From: CAWCBH01 sp963793785
Lineage (GTDB): Bacteria > Actinomycetota > Thermoleophilia > Solirubrobacterales > 70-9
Reading direction: 5' to 3'
Assembly: GCA_963793785.1 (NCBI GenBank)
Contig: CAWCBH010000003.1
Coordinates: forward strand, 620,001-684,000
Length of the DNA: 64,000 nt
In this document: positions 1 through 7,937 of the stretch, one piece after another
How positions within the stretch are numbered: position 1 is the first letter of the stretch
Layout: each line of letters begins with the position of its first letter
The notes under the pieces: model-generated
What the model was told of the DNA's origin: nothing
Database searches by the model: none
Seen by the model: only the letters and a program-made list of their open reading frames with translations
Program-made: the position numbers and the translations under genes

Positions 1-1087
1 GACCGCCGCCGGCGCCCTGCAGCTCGCCGGCTTCGCGCGAGGCGTTGAAGCCGTCCGGGTTGATGATCGGGACGACGATCGTCCGGGTGCGGCGGACGAG
101 CTTGCGGAACGCGGGTCGCTTCGCCTTGAAGCCCTTGATCAGCTCGTATGCCCATTCCATCGTGTGCTCGGCGGAGGGCCACTCCCGCGCGTGGTGGGCG
201 CCCATGATCAAAAACACCGGGCGACCGTCGCGGCGGCGCACGTTGGTCGCGATCTCGATCCCCTCGACCTTGCGGCCCTCATAGGTCTCGAGCGGCAGCG
301 TGATCGGACGTACGAGCTTGCGGTTGGCCTTCGCCAGCGCCTTCAGCTCCTCGCCGTAGTCGAACAGCCGCCGGTAGGAGTCGCGGCCGCTGGGCAGAGC
401 CGTCGGGCGCTGGGTAAGACGTGCGTAGCGGACGTCGGCGCGGCGGTTGCGGGCGTCGAGCGCCTGCAGGTCGGCGACCCGGGTCGAGTAGGTCAGCCCG
501 GCGCCGGACAGCCTCGCCGCGTCGACCGGTCCGTGCAGGACCGCTTCGAGGAATCCGGGGCCGCCGTGCTCGGTGAGGTCGAGGCCCAGCGAGGTGGCGG
601 TTTGCTCGACGGCCTTCGTGGGCGTGGAGATGCGGGCGATCGAGATCGGCGGCGTCGGCTGGTCGCGGTCCGCCGGGTTCCAGGAGATCTTCAAAGTGGC
701 GTTCGAGGCGCCGCTGCGGCGGCAGGCCTGGACGAGCAGCCGCTCGCGCTCGAAGACGATCCCTGAGGCCAACTCGTCGGCGCCGGAATATGCCGAGCCT
801 GAGATGAGGGCGCCGGTGTCGGCATCGAAGACGCCGAGGTCCCAGTCCCCCGAGGGAGCGCTGAGGCGGACGTTCATCCAGCCGAGCGTGGGGGAGGTGA
901 GGGTGCGCGAGGCAGTTCCCGGCGCGCCGGTCAGCTCGCGCACCGTGCAATCGCGGTCGACGGCGCGGTCGACCGAAAGGGGCTCGGCGCCGGCGCCCGG
1001 GGCGGCGAGGGCGAGGGCCAGCGCCGAAGCAGCCAGCGCACACAGAAACCCCTGCACTCGCCGCGACCTACCCACTGAGTCCCGCAT
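1..1087 (-). CDS. M14-family zinc carboxypeptidase, secreted (3' part outside window)
   Basis: The visible 362 codons begin at an ATG followed by a basic stretch and a long Ala/Leu hydrophobic segment, a clear signal peptide, so the enzyme should act outside the membrane. Around residues 295-300 lies GAHHAREWPSAE, the HxxE zinc-binding motif of M14 carboxypeptidases, and near residue 340 comes the family signature INPDGFN. The segment between the signal peptide and the zinc motif is about 270 residues and has no recognised domain; it may be a propeptide or an exported beta domain. The C-terminus, which should hold the third zinc ligand and the catalytic Glu, lies beyond the left edge. Substrate specificity cannot be judged. 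Confidence 0.9.
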   Translation of the reverse strand, partial: MRDSVGRSRRVQGFLCALAASALALALAAPGAGAEPLSVDRAVDRDCTVRELTGAPGTASRTLTSPTLGWMNVRLSAPSGDWDLGVFDADTGALISGSAYSGADELASGIVFERERLLVQACRRSGASNATLKISWNPADRDQPTPPISIARISTPTKAVEQTATSLGLDLTEHGGPGFLEAVLHGPVDAARLSGAGLTYSTRVADLQALDARNRRADVRYARLTQRPTALPSGRDSYRRLFDYGEELKALAKANRKLVRPITLPLETYEGRKVEGIEIATNVRRRDGRPVFLIMGAHHAREWPSAEHTMEWAYELIKGFKAKRPAFRKLVRRTRTIVVPIINPDGFNASREAGELQGAGGG

Positions 1088-1206
1088 CGACTTGGCCCTC
1101 CCAGGCTTCCTGTTCCCCGGCTCCGACAATCGACCTATACCCAATTCTAGGTAATCGGACACACCCCCGCGCCGCCATCTGATTCGGCCTCCGATCGCCG
1201 GCCCTC

Positions 1207-1212
1207 TACGAT
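1207..1212 (+). promoter_or_regulatory. TACGAT -10 box of a leaderless promoter
   Basis: TACGAT ends 7 nt before the ATG at 1220, and no Shine-Dalgarno is present, so transcription would start at or next to the start codon. The identical hexamer and spacing recur before the oxidoreductase at 19196. Confidence 0.5.
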
Positions 1213-1219
1213 TGGGGCC

Positions 1220-1537
1220 ATGGCAGACAGCGAAACCGCGGTTGTCGGCGAGGACGAGGTCCTCGAGGCGCTGGAAGAGGTCATCGACCCCGAGCTGGGG
1301 CTGGACTTCGTTTCCCTCGGGTTGGTCTACGACGTCGACATCGAGGGCCCCGAGGTCTACGTGACCTTCACGCTGACCACGCCGGCCTGCCCGATCGGGC
1401 CCCAGGTCTCCGAGCAGATGAAGGAGTTCGTCGGCGACCTCGAGGGCGTGCAGGCGGTGCACCCGAAGATGATCTTCGACCCGCCCTGGTCCCCGGAGAT
1501 GATGTCCGAGGACGCCAAGTTCGCGCTCGGGTTCTAG
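1220..1537 (+). CDS. sufT: SufT-like MIP18/DUF59 iron-sulfur assembly protein
   Basis: The 105-residue protein is a single DUF59 (MIP18) domain. It shows the typical EVIDPELGLDFVSLGLVYDV opening, then the TLTTPACPIGP loop with the conserved Cys, and ends with DPPWSPEMMSEDAKFALGF. SufT-type proteins help maturation of Fe-S proteins; PaaD, in phenylacetate degradation, has the same fold, but no paa genes are nearby. In many actinobacteria sufT ends the suf operon; here it stands alone about 33 kb from sufBCDSU. The start is the ATG 7 nt after a TACGAT box. Confidence 0.85.
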   Translation: MADSETAVVGEDEVLEALEEVIDPELGLDFVSLGLVYDVDIEGPEVYVTFTLTTPACPIGPQVSEQMKEFVGDLEGVQAVHPKMIFDPPWSPEMMSEDAKFALGF

Positions 1538-1608
1538 CGCCTGATCTCATTCTCCGCCCGTCGACTGGGCGATAGGCTCGCCGGGAACCCACCGAAGGGA
1601 GCCGCACC

Positions 1609-1878
1609 ATGCATGCAGTCATCGTCAGCGTCACGGTCCATGACGGCGAGCAGGCGACGACAAATCTGCGAGATGAGATCGTGCCCCGCGTCAAGCAGGC
1701 ACCTGGTTTCGTGGCCGGCTACTGGGTCAGGATCGAAGCGGGTGACAAGGGCAGGGGGACGATCGTCTTCGAGTCCGAGGATGCCGCTCGCGCGGTGGCG
1801 GAGCAGATCCAGCAGAATCCGAACGAGGCAGTCACGCTCGACAGCGTCGACGTGGGAGAGGTCGTCGAAAGCGCCTGA
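1609..1878 (+). CDS. Small dimeric alpha/beta-barrel (ABM-like) protein
   Basis: This 89-residue protein has the beta-alpha-beta pattern of dimeric ferredoxin-like barrels: HAVIVSVTV, then PGFVAGYWVRI, then GRGTIVFESEDAARAVAEQI. The motif PGFVAGYW resembles antibiotic-biosynthesis-monooxygenase and YCII-like small proteins. No catalytic residues can be assigned. The ATG follows an AAGGGAG ribosome-binding site at 1594-1600, and a TAGGCT box at 1573-1578 could be its own promoter. An alternative reading frame over the same DNA is Ser/Arg-rich and is a shadow. Function unknown. Confidence 0.75.
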   Translation: MHAVIVSVTVHDGEQATTNLRDEIVPRVKQAPGFVAGYWVRIEAGDKGRGTIVFESEDAARAVAEQIQQNPNEAVTLDSVDVGEVVESA

Positions 1879-1903
1879 CGCCTAGGGTCAGACCGAACGT
1901 CGA

Positions 1904-1942
1904 GTGGCGCTTTCCTCGTCTATACCGCGAGGAAAGCGCCAC
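1904..1942. repeat. Perfect 15-bp palindrome between convergent genes; copy 1 of a dispersed repeat
   Basis: GTGGCGCTTTCCTCG at 1904-1918 is exactly complementary to 1928-1942, with a 9-nt loop containing TATACC. It lies between the + strand gene ending at 1878 and the - strand gene ending at 1963, so it could act as a bidirectional terminator, although no T-run follows. A related copy with the same arm and loop core lies at 55141-55179. Confidence 0.75.
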
Positions 1943-1962
1943 ACCGCCGCCCGCAGCCGCGC

Positions 1963-2775
1963 CTACCTCGACAGCTCGACGTCTGACTCGGCCGCAACCT
2001 GGTCCTCGAGGCCGCCGACGCGCCGCAGAGTCGTGCCGGTGCGCTTGCGCTCGCGGATCTCGAGCCGGCGCGAGAGCCGTGAGAGCAGCAGGTTGACGAT
2101 CACGAAGAAGATGCCGACGACGATGAAGACCTGCAGGGTCGGAGCCGGCACGCCGCCGAAGAAGTTGAAGCTGGAGAGGATGCTGCCGGCGCTCATCACC
2201 TCCTGGATCGCGATGATGCTGACCAGGGTCGTGTCCTTATTCAGGGTGATCACTTGTGAGACCGTCGCCGGGACCATCCGGCGCAGGCCCTGGGGCAGGA
2301 TCACCAGCCGCATCTGCTGCCGGTAGGTGAGCCCCATCGACATCGCCGCCTCCGACTGGCCGCGATCCAGGGAGAGGATGCCGGAGCGCATGATCTCGGC
2401 CAGGACGGCGGAGTTGTAGAGGACCAGCGCCGCCAGCGCCGCCAGCACCCGGCCCGACTGCAGCGCCTCCGGGAAGAAGGTCGGGACGACGTCCTCGTAG
2501 GCGTCGCGCCACGAGGTTGGCATCGCGATCGCCATGTAGAGGATCACGAAGATCAGCGGCAGGTTGCGCCAGACGTCGATCCAGATCCCCGCCGGGATGC
2601 TGACCACTCGCAGCTTCGAGATCCGCGCCAGCGCCAGCAGCAGCCCGAAGATCAGCGAGAAGACGATCGCGATCGCCGCGATCTCGAGGTTGATCGCGAA
2701 TCCCTCCAGCAGGAAGCGCATGTTGTTGCCGGTGGTGACCCACTCCCAGTTGGAGGAATCGAACAGGTAGCTCAT
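1963..2775 (-). CDS. gluD: Amino-acid ABC transporter permease (GluD-like)
   Basis: This 270-residue membrane protein of the His/Glu/Gln/Arg/opine permease family has about five membrane segments and the cytoplasmic coupling loop EAAMSMGLTYRQQMRLVILPQGLRR that contacts the ATPase. It is the last gene of a four-gene - strand operon in the order ATPase, binding protein, permease, permease, the order of gluABCD. Its ATG is 10 bp after the previous permease's stop. The C-terminal 40 residues are charged and extend past the last membrane helix. Substrate is probably glutamate or a related polar amino acid, inferred from the binding protein. Confidence 0.88.
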   Translation of the reverse strand: MSYLFDSSNWEWVTTGNNMRFLLEGFAINLEIAAIAIVFSLIFGLLLALARISKLRVVSIPAGIWIDVWRNLPLIFVILYMAIAMPTSWRDAYEDVVPTFFPEALQSGRVLAALAALVLYNSAVLAEIMRSGILSLDRGQSEAAMSMGLTYRQQMRLVILPQGLRRMVPATVSQVITLNKDTTLVSIIAIQEVMSAGSILSSFNFFGGVPAPTLQVFIVVGIFFVIVNLLLSRLSRRLEIRERKRTGTTLRRVGGLEDQVAAESDVELSR

Positions 2776-2785
2776 CGCCCAGTCC

Positions 2786-3448
2786 TCATCGCCGGATCGC
2801 GAAGCGACGTTCGAGGTAGCGGAAGGCGAGGGTGGCGGTGCCGGTCAGGATCAGGTAGCCGACCGCCGCCCAGAAGAAGGTCTCGTCGGCCTGGAAGGTC
2901 TGAGATTGGACGATCCGGGCCTGCTTGAGCAGATCCGAGAGGGCGACGACGGAGACCCCGACGATGGCCGAGTTCTTGATCATTGCGATGACCAGGCTCC
3001 CGAGCGCCGGAATCACCGTCCGAAAGGCCTGTGGAAGGACGATCCGCCGCAGGGTCTCCGGGTACGTGAACCCGAGCGAGAGCGAGGCCTCGATCTGCCC
3101 CTTGCCGACCGCGAAGACGCCCGAGCGCAGGGCCTCGGCGACGTAGGCAGCCGTGTAGAGGCCGAGGCTGCCCGTCCCCGCGACCCAGGGCGAGATTGGG
3201 ATCCCCGCCCGTCGCAGGCCGGTGAAGGAGATCACCAGCAGGACCAGCAGCGGGATGTTGCGGAAGGTCTCCACGTAGACGCCCCCGACCCGTCGCAGCC
3301 AGCGGACCGGCTGCACGCGCAGGGCGGCGATCAGGGTGCCGACGACCATCGCGATCAAGAACGAGATCGCGACCAACCGCACGGTCACCCAGAAGCCGGA
3401 GCTGAACTCCGGGAAGTGCTCGGTCAGCACTTCCCAGAGCTCGCTCAT
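2786..3448 (-). CDS. gluC: Amino-acid ABC transporter permease (GluC-like)
   Basis: The 220-residue protein starts MSELWEVLTEHFPEFSSGFW and has the HisM/GlnP permease layout, including the loop EASLSLGFTYPETLRRIVLPQAFR. It forms the channel together with the next permease (1963-2775). The start ATG has a GGAGG-like site (from gaggagttg) just upstream. It sits between the binding protein gene (37 bp upstream) and gluD. No regulatory site specific to this gene was seen. Confidence 0.88.
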   Translation of the reverse strand: MSELWEVLTEHFPEFSSGFWVTVRLVAISFLIAMVVGTLIAALRVQPVRWLRRVGGVYVETFRNIPLLVLLVISFTGLRRAGIPISPWVAGTGSLGLYTAAYVAEALRSGVFAVGKGQIEASLSLGFTYPETLRRIVLPQAFRTVIPALGSLVIAMIKNSAIVGVSVVALSDLLKQARIVQSQTFQADETFFWAAVGYLILTGTATLAFRYLERRFAIRR

Positions 3449-3485
3449 CTACTCAACTCCTCCCGGCTCGAAACGTGTCGAGCCG

Positions 3486-4385
3486 CTACTCCAGCGGTGC
3501 CAGCGCGATCGCCTCTTCCAGCGTCATCGTCGGCGGTTGCTGGTCGACGCCCGTGTACTGGCCGACCCACTTCTGGTAGGCCTCGTCCCAGCGGCCGTCC
3601 TCCTTGTAGGTGGCCAGGGCTTGGTCCACGAAGGCCTTCAGTTGCTTGTCGCCTTCGGGGATGCCGATTCCGTAGGGCTCGGTCGTGAACGGATCGCCGA
3701 CCATCTCCAGGCTGTCGTCCTGGCGGATCATCCCGGTCAGGATCACGTCGTCGGTAGAGACCGCGTCGACAGCGTCGGTCTGCAGCAGCTCCAGGCAGGC
3801 CGAGTAGTCGTCGACGAGCCGCAGCTCCGCCTCCGGTGCCTCCGCCTTCAGCGTCTCCGCGTAGGTCGAGCCGAGCGCGGTGCAGACCCGGTCGCCGGCG
3901 CCGAGGTCCTCGATGCCGCCGATGTCGGAGCCCTTCGGCACCAGCACCCGCCCGCGGGCGATGAAGTAGGGCTCGGAGAAGTCGATCTCCAGGTCACGCT
4001 CTTCGGTGATCGTCATCGTCGAGAGGACCAGGTCGACGGTCCCGTCCTCGAGGAACGGGATCCGGTTGTCGGAGATCGCCTCGACCGGCTTCGCCTCGAC
4101 GCCCAGCTCCTCGGCGATCGCGTTGCCGAGGTCGACGTCGAATCCCTCGACGTCGCCGCTCTGGGGATTAAGGAACCCGAACGGCGGCACGTCGTACTTG
4201 ACGCCGATCACGAGCTCGCCGGTGTCCTGGATCTCGGCCATCGTCGATCCGGCCGGGAACTCCTGCGCCTGGCCGCCGTCGGTGGCGGCGGTCTCGTCGT
4301 CATCGTCGCCGCAGGCGGCGAACGTCAGTGCCCCCAGCACCAGCGCCAGCACGGCGACCCAGCGCCATCTCGATGTCCTCTCCAT
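3486..4385 (-). CDS. gluB: Glutamate-type solute-binding lipoprotein
   Basis: The 299-residue protein begins with a basic n-region, a hydrophobic core and the lipobox LTFAAC at about residues 20-25, so it should be a lipid-anchored surface protein. The mature part is a family-3 substrate-binding protein: GVKYDVPPFGFLNPQSGDVEGFDVDL, LVLSTMTITEERDLEIDFSEPY, and the EPYGIGIPEGD hinge-side segment. Those features match GluB-like glutamate/aspartate binders, but the ligand is inferred. The ATG follows a strong gaggaaga ribosome-binding site and is 12 bp after the ATPase gene. Confidence 0.88.
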   Translation of the reverse strand: MERTSRWRWVAVLALVLGALTFAACGDDDDETAATDGGQAQEFPAGSTMAEIQDTGELVIGVKYDVPPFGFLNPQSGDVEGFDVDLGNAIAEELGVEAKPVEAISDNRIPFLEDGTVDLVLSTMTITEERDLEIDFSEPYFIARGRVLVPKGSDIGGIEDLGAGDRVCTALGSTYAETLKAEAPEAELRLVDDYSACLELLQTDAVDAVSTDDVILTGMIRQDDSLEMVGDPFTTEPYGIGIPEGDKQLKAFVDQALATYKEDGRWDEAYQKWVGQYTGVDQQPPTMTLEEAIALAPLE

Positions 4386-4397
4386 TCTTCCTCCTCG

Positions 4398-5159
4398 TCA
4401 GTGGTGGATGATCTTGTCGACGAATTCCTTCGCCCGATCACTCTTGGTTGCATCGAAGAACTCGTTCGGCGGCGCCTCCTCGACGATCACGCCTTCGTCG
4501 ATGAAGACGAGCCGGTCGCAGACCTCGCGGGCGAATCCCATCTCGTGGGTGACGACGACCATCGTCATCCCCTCGCGGGCGAGGTCCCGCATCACGTCGA
4601 GCACCTCGCGGATCATCTCCGGATCCAGCGCCGAGGTCGGCTCGTCGAACAGCATCAGCTTCGGGTCGACGGCGAGCGCGCGGGCGATCGCCACCCGCTG
4701 CTGCTGGCCGCCGGAGAGGTCGGCCGGGTAGTCGTCGGCCTTCTCGGGGATCCCGACCCGCTCCAGCAACTCCCGCGCCCGCCCTTTCGCATCGTCTCCG
4801 GACAGCGCCTTCACGTGCAGCGGCGCCAGGGTGACGTTGTCGAGCACGGTCATGTGCGGGAAGAGGTTGAACTGCTGGAAGACCATTCCGATCTGGGCAC
4901 GGATCCCGTAGATCTCCTTGCCTGAGCCGTCGACCGGCTGGCCGTCGAAGCTGATCTCGCCGGAGTCGACCGGCTCGAGGCCGTTGATGCAGCGCAGCAT
5001 CGTCGACTTCCCCGACCCGGACGGCCCGGCTACGACGATCGCCTCGCCGTGGCTGATCCGCAGATCGATCCCGTCGAGGACGACGTTGTCGCCGAAGCTC
5101 TTGCGGACGCTCGCCAGCACGACGAGGTGCCCGTTCGCTGATCTCTCCGCAGTCCCCAT
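4398..5159 (-). CDS. gluA: Amino-acid ABC transporter ATPase (GluA/GlnQ-like)
   Basis: This 253-residue ATPase has Walker A GPSGSGKST, Q-loop FQQFNLFPHMTVLDN, signature LSGGQQQR, Walker B LMLFDEPTSALDP and the H-loop THEMGFAREV, all as in GlnQ/GluA. The reading frame is open for 260 codons further upstream, but that extension is the shadow of the nucleotidyltransferase gene on the other strand; the ATG at 5159 fits the family N-terminus. It is the first gene of the operon. A TATGGT box at 5171-5176 (reverse strand) is a plausible -10, and the same GGTATGGTC stretch precedes the second ABC operon. Confidence 0.9.
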   Translation of the reverse strand: MGTAERSANGHLVVLASVRKSFGDNVVLDGIDLRISHGEAIVVAGPSGSGKSTMLRCINGLEPVDSGEISFDGQPVDGSGKEIYGIRAQIGMVFQQFNLFPHMTVLDNVTLAPLHVKALSGDDAKGRARELLERVGIPEKADDYPADLSGGQQQRVAIARALAVDPKLMLFDEPTSALDPEMIREVLDVMRDLAREGMTMVVVTHEMGFAREVCDRLVFIDEGVIVEEAPPNEFFDATKSDRAKEFVDKIIHH

Positions 5160-5226
5160 CCCTGTCTTTGACCATACCCACAAGCGGGCAGATCTCAGCC
5201 ACGCGGGGCCGGTCCATGCCCTCGCA

Positions 5227-5232
5227 TAGGGT
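5227..5232 (+). promoter_or_regulatory. TAGGGT -10 box of a leaderless promoter
   Basis: TAGGGT ends 8 nt before the GTG at 5241; no ribosome-binding site is visible. Its position supports GTG 5241 as the start of the nucleotidyltransferase. Confidence 0.45.
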
Positions 5233-5240
5233 TCGAGAGC

Positions 5241-6299
5241 GTGTTCCGGCGTCCGCTCAGCATCACCGATCCGGCAGACGCCCCATTCCTGGCCAGCCTG
5301 ATGCGGCCGGGGCTGCCGACCCGGGCAGCGCCGCCTGCCGAGCGGGCGGCCTCGGCGGCCATCGGGCACCGCGTCATCGGTTACCTGCTCGAGGCCGAGC
5401 AACTGGGTCAGGTGCGGCTGCCGGAGGAGATTGAAGACGAGCTGCGATCGCGACGCGCGCAGGACGCCCTCCTTGCAGCGAACCTGCGACGCGAGCTGAC
5501 GATCCTCGAGCCCGTGGTGCGAGCCGCCTGTGGCATCGAGCCGATCCTGATCAAGGGAGCGGCTGTTGCCGAGCGCCTCTATCCGGACCGTACCTTGCGG
5601 CCGTTTCGCGATCTGGACCTCGTGGTCCCCCGGCATTGCCTCACGGACGCTGCTAAGGCGCTTCAGGCGGAGGTCGGCTACGAAACCTCGGATGAGCCAT
5701 GGAGCGGATACAGCGAGCGGGCCGGACACCACATTTCGTTGGAGCGGCGCCTGGGGCCTCACCGGCTCGTGGTCGACCTCCACTGGCGGCTGAGCGACGA
5801 TCCCGCCGCCCGAGGGCTCGACCACCACCGTCTTCTCTCGCGCGCCGGCCGGCTGGCGCTGGCGGGGGGAGGGAGGGTCGCAGTGCCCAGCGTCGAGGAT
5901 CAGCTCATCGTCCTGTCGGTCCACCTGCTTCACGAGCCGGTCAAGCGGTTGCTCTGGATCCACGACATCGCGCTGGCCGCCGAGCGTGCGACCGAGCAGG
6001 AATGGCGGGGAGCATTCGCTGCCGCTCGCGAGCTACAGCTCGAATGGGTGCTGAACCGGGCGCTCGACTATGCCGCCCGTCACCTCGGTCTGAGCCGCGA
6101 GCGGCCATCCGGGCCCGGTCGGCCGCCACCCTGGGGTCCGCTACGCGCCGGAGAGCGACTCGACGGGTGGATCGGGACCCAGCTCGGCCGGCTCGCTCTG
6201 GGTGGTTGGCACGAGCCCGACGGTTACCTTCGCTCCGCCACCCGGGCCCGCCTTGCCGGTCTCGGTCGCCGCATCGGCGCCCGGCGGCCGTCGGGCTAG
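5241..6299 (+). CDS. Uncharacterised nucleotidyltransferase, NTP_transf_5 family
   Basis: The 352-residue protein has the family core ILIKGAAVAERLYPDRTLRPFRDLDLVVP at about residues 100-130: the KGAA turn followed by the RxxxDLDLV metal-binding aspartates of the nucleotidyltransferase fold. VVDLHWRL at about 175 and DQLIVLSVHLLHEPVKRLLWIHDIAL at about 220-245 are further family signatures. Members of this family occur in lasso-peptide and exopolysaccharide clusters, often with HPr-kinase-like proteins and PqqD; the true reaction is not established. It is the left end of the GT2/HprK island. GTG start is chosen for the leaderless box 8 nt upstream. A decayed relative lies at 9395-10271. Confidence 0.72.
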   Translation: MFRRPLSITDPADAPFLASLMRPGLPTRAAPPAERAASAAIGHRVIGYLLEAEQLGQVRLPEEIEDELRSRRAQDALLAANLRRELTILEPVVRAACGIEPILIKGAAVAERLYPDRTLRPFRDLDLVVPRHCLTDAAKALQAEVGYETSDEPWSGYSERAGHHISLERRLGPHRLVVDLHWRLSDDPAARGLDHHRLLSRAGRLALAGGGRVAVPSVEDQLIVLSVHLLHEPVKRLLWIHDIALAAERATEQEWRGAFAAARELQLEWVLNRALDYAARHLGLSRERPSGPGRPPPWGPLRAGERLDGWIGTQLGRLALGGWHEPDGYLRSATRARLAGLGRRIGARRPSG

Positions 6300-6300
6300 C

Positions 6301-7197
6301 TCACAGGTAGAGAGATCGCCAGCGAACGCTGCCGATCAGCCGGCCGAGGTCCTGACCGAGGCGGGCCCCCAACAATTCGGCGCCAGGCGAGCCGCGATGT
6401 CGAATCGCGCCGGCGAGACCCGCCACGGTCCCCATGTAGCGCCTGGCTACCTCCCCCGCGGTCCGACGCGGCATCCCGACTTCTCGGTGTCGCCGGAACA
6501 AGAGCGGATGATCCTGGCCGTAGCGCAGGTACTGGCGAAAGGTCGGAATCGCTCCGGGCCGGTGTCGCTTGAAGACGATCGCATCCGGCTCGTAGGCCAG
6601 CCGCACCCCGCGAGCCGCGAGCTGCCAGCAGAGATCGGCGTCATATCCGGTCCTGAGCTGCTCGGTGAGTCCGCCGACAGCCGCGAAGTCGTCGCGCCTA
6701 ACGGCGAGGTTCGCGGTCATGCTCCATGGCAGATGCCTGTAGTAGGCCAGCAACGCGTCTGGATCGATCCTCTGCTCGATCGAGACGGAGGCGGGCGGGA
6801 ATTTCGCTCGGGGGTCGAGATCATGGACGGCGCCGGCGACCAGGCGATGATCGGCGATCGATGCGCACAGCGAGCCCAGCCATCGCTCATGAACGAGGTC
6901 GTCGGCATCGCAGAAAGCGATCACTGGAGCGCTCGCCCGGGCAACAGCGGTGTTGCTCGCCGCCGCCGGGCCCCGATTCGCGGTCGCCTCGCAGACCACG
7001 AGCGGGAGCTCGCCGGCGAAGCCGCGTGCCACCGCCAGGCTGGCATCGGTCGAAGCGTCGTCCGCGACGATCACCTCATAGGTCTCGCGGAAGTCCTGAG
7101 CGGCCAGCGATGCCAGCAACCCCGGAAGCGTCGTCTCAGCGTTGTAGACGGGGACGACGACGCTGACCGCCGCAACGGCGGCGGTCGTCGGAGTCAC
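6301..7197 (-). CDS. GT2 glycosyltransferase, soluble
   Basis: The 298-residue GT-A fold protein opens SVVVPVYNAETTLPGLLASL, carries the first nucleotide-binding acidic pair in VIVADDASTD and the DxD-type motif FCDADD at about residue 95-100. The acceptor-side region has GGLTEQLRTGYDADLCWQLAARG, the usual ED-type catalytic zone (here YDAD). No membrane helix is present. Its GTG start overlaps the stop of the next upstream GT2 by four bases (GTGA), indicating translational coupling. It is the longest of the island's GT2 enzymes, with a 60-residue C-terminal extension. Donor and acceptor are unknown. Confidence 0.85.
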   Translation of the reverse strand: MTPTTAAVAAVSVVVPVYNAETTLPGLLASLAAQDFRETYEVIVADDASTDASLAVARGFAGELPLVVCEATANRGPAAASNTAVARASAPVIAFCDADDLVHERWLGSLCASIADHRLVAGAVHDLDPRAKFPPASVSIEQRIDPDALLAYYRHLPWSMTANLAVRRDDFAAVGGLTEQLRTGYDADLCWQLAARGVRLAYEPDAIVFKRHRPGAIPTFRQYLRYGQDHPLLFRRHREVGMPRRTAGEVARRYMGTVAGLAGAIRHRGSPGAELLGARLGQDLGRLIGSVRWRSLYL

Positions 7198-7916
7198 CTG
7201 GCTTGCCGGCCGGCGTCCGGCGTCGAGTGTTGCGCTTCAGGTGCATCGGCCCTGCGGCGATCGAGCGATTCCTTGAGGACGTGCAGGTACTCGGTCCGGG
7301 TCATAGCTGCGCGACGACTTAAGTTGGAGTCATGCAGTCGCCGCGAGAGAACGTGCTCGCCGACCATGACCTCTCTCAGGCCAAGCCGGCGCGCAGCCAG
7401 CAGCCAAGCCAAGAAGTCGTTGCTCACCCAGCGGGTGGGAAACGGGCCGACCCGCGACATCGCCGCGCGGGTGGCCAGCAGCGAGCCCGGCAGGGCCGCC
7501 GGCCGGAGCTCCGGCACGCACCGAACCCGGCGAGAGTGAGCCGGATCGACATCGGGGCTGACGAACTCGCGCGCGTGCCCGAAGACGAGGTCGGGCGGCG
7601 ACGACGAATGAAACGGCACGAGCTGGGCCTCCAGCTTCCGCTTCGGCCAGAGGTCGTCGTGGTCGATGAAAGCGACGAAGTCGCCCCGGACCGCCTCGAC
7701 GCCGGCATTTCGAGTCGGGCCCAGGCCGCGGTGGGGGAGCGCGATGCAGCGGACATCGGGTCCGTAGCTGCGGGCGATGTCGCGGCTGGCATCGGTGGAC
7801 CCGTCGTCGACTACGACGATGTCGAACGCCTGGTGCGTTTGGCTCAGCACGCTCTCGATCGCCGCATCCAGGTGGCGCTCCCCGTCGCGCACCGGAATCA
7901 CGACTCCGACTAGCAT
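7194..7916 (-). CDS. GT2 glycosyltransferase, soluble, 240 residues
   Basis: The protein starts MLVGVVIPVRDGERHLDAAI and has the GT-A motifs VVVDDGSTD and FIDHDD, then WVSNDFLAWLLAARRLG as the putative catalytic region. The frame is open much further upstream, but that part is antisense to the next glycosyltransferase, and the ATG at 7916 lies 6 nt after a TATCCT box. It is divergent from the gene at 7938 with only 21 bp between start codons, and is translationally coupled to the downstream GT2. A single GT-A domain with no membrane segment suggests a cytosolic acceptor. Confidence 0.85.
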   Translation of the reverse strand: MLVGVVIPVRDGERHLDAAIESVLSQTHQAFDIVVVDDGSTDASRDIARSYGPDVRCIALPHRGLGPTRNAGVEAVRGDFVAFIDHDDLWPKRKLEAQLVPFHSSSPPDLVFGHAREFVSPDVDPAHSRRVRCVPELRPAALPGSLLATRAAMSRVGPFPTRWVSNDFLAWLLAARRLGLREVMVGEHVLSRRLHDSNLSRRAAMTRTEYLHVLKESLDRRRADAPEAQHSTPDAGRQAR

Positions 7917-7922
7917 CGGACC

Positions 7923-7928
7923 AGGATA
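7923..7928 (-). promoter_or_regulatory. TATCCT -10 box of a leaderless promoter
   Basis: Read on the - strand, TATCCT ends 6 nt before the ATG at 7916. It lies in the 21-bp divergent spacer shared with the + strand gene at 7938, so one short stretch must serve both directions. Confidence 0.45.
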
Positions 7929-7937
7929 GTTCTCGCC

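Noticed and set aside
1555..1571. Small hairpin CGCCC/GGGCG after the sufT-like gene
   Set aside because: Only 5 bp of stem and no T-run; chance pairing is common at this GC content.
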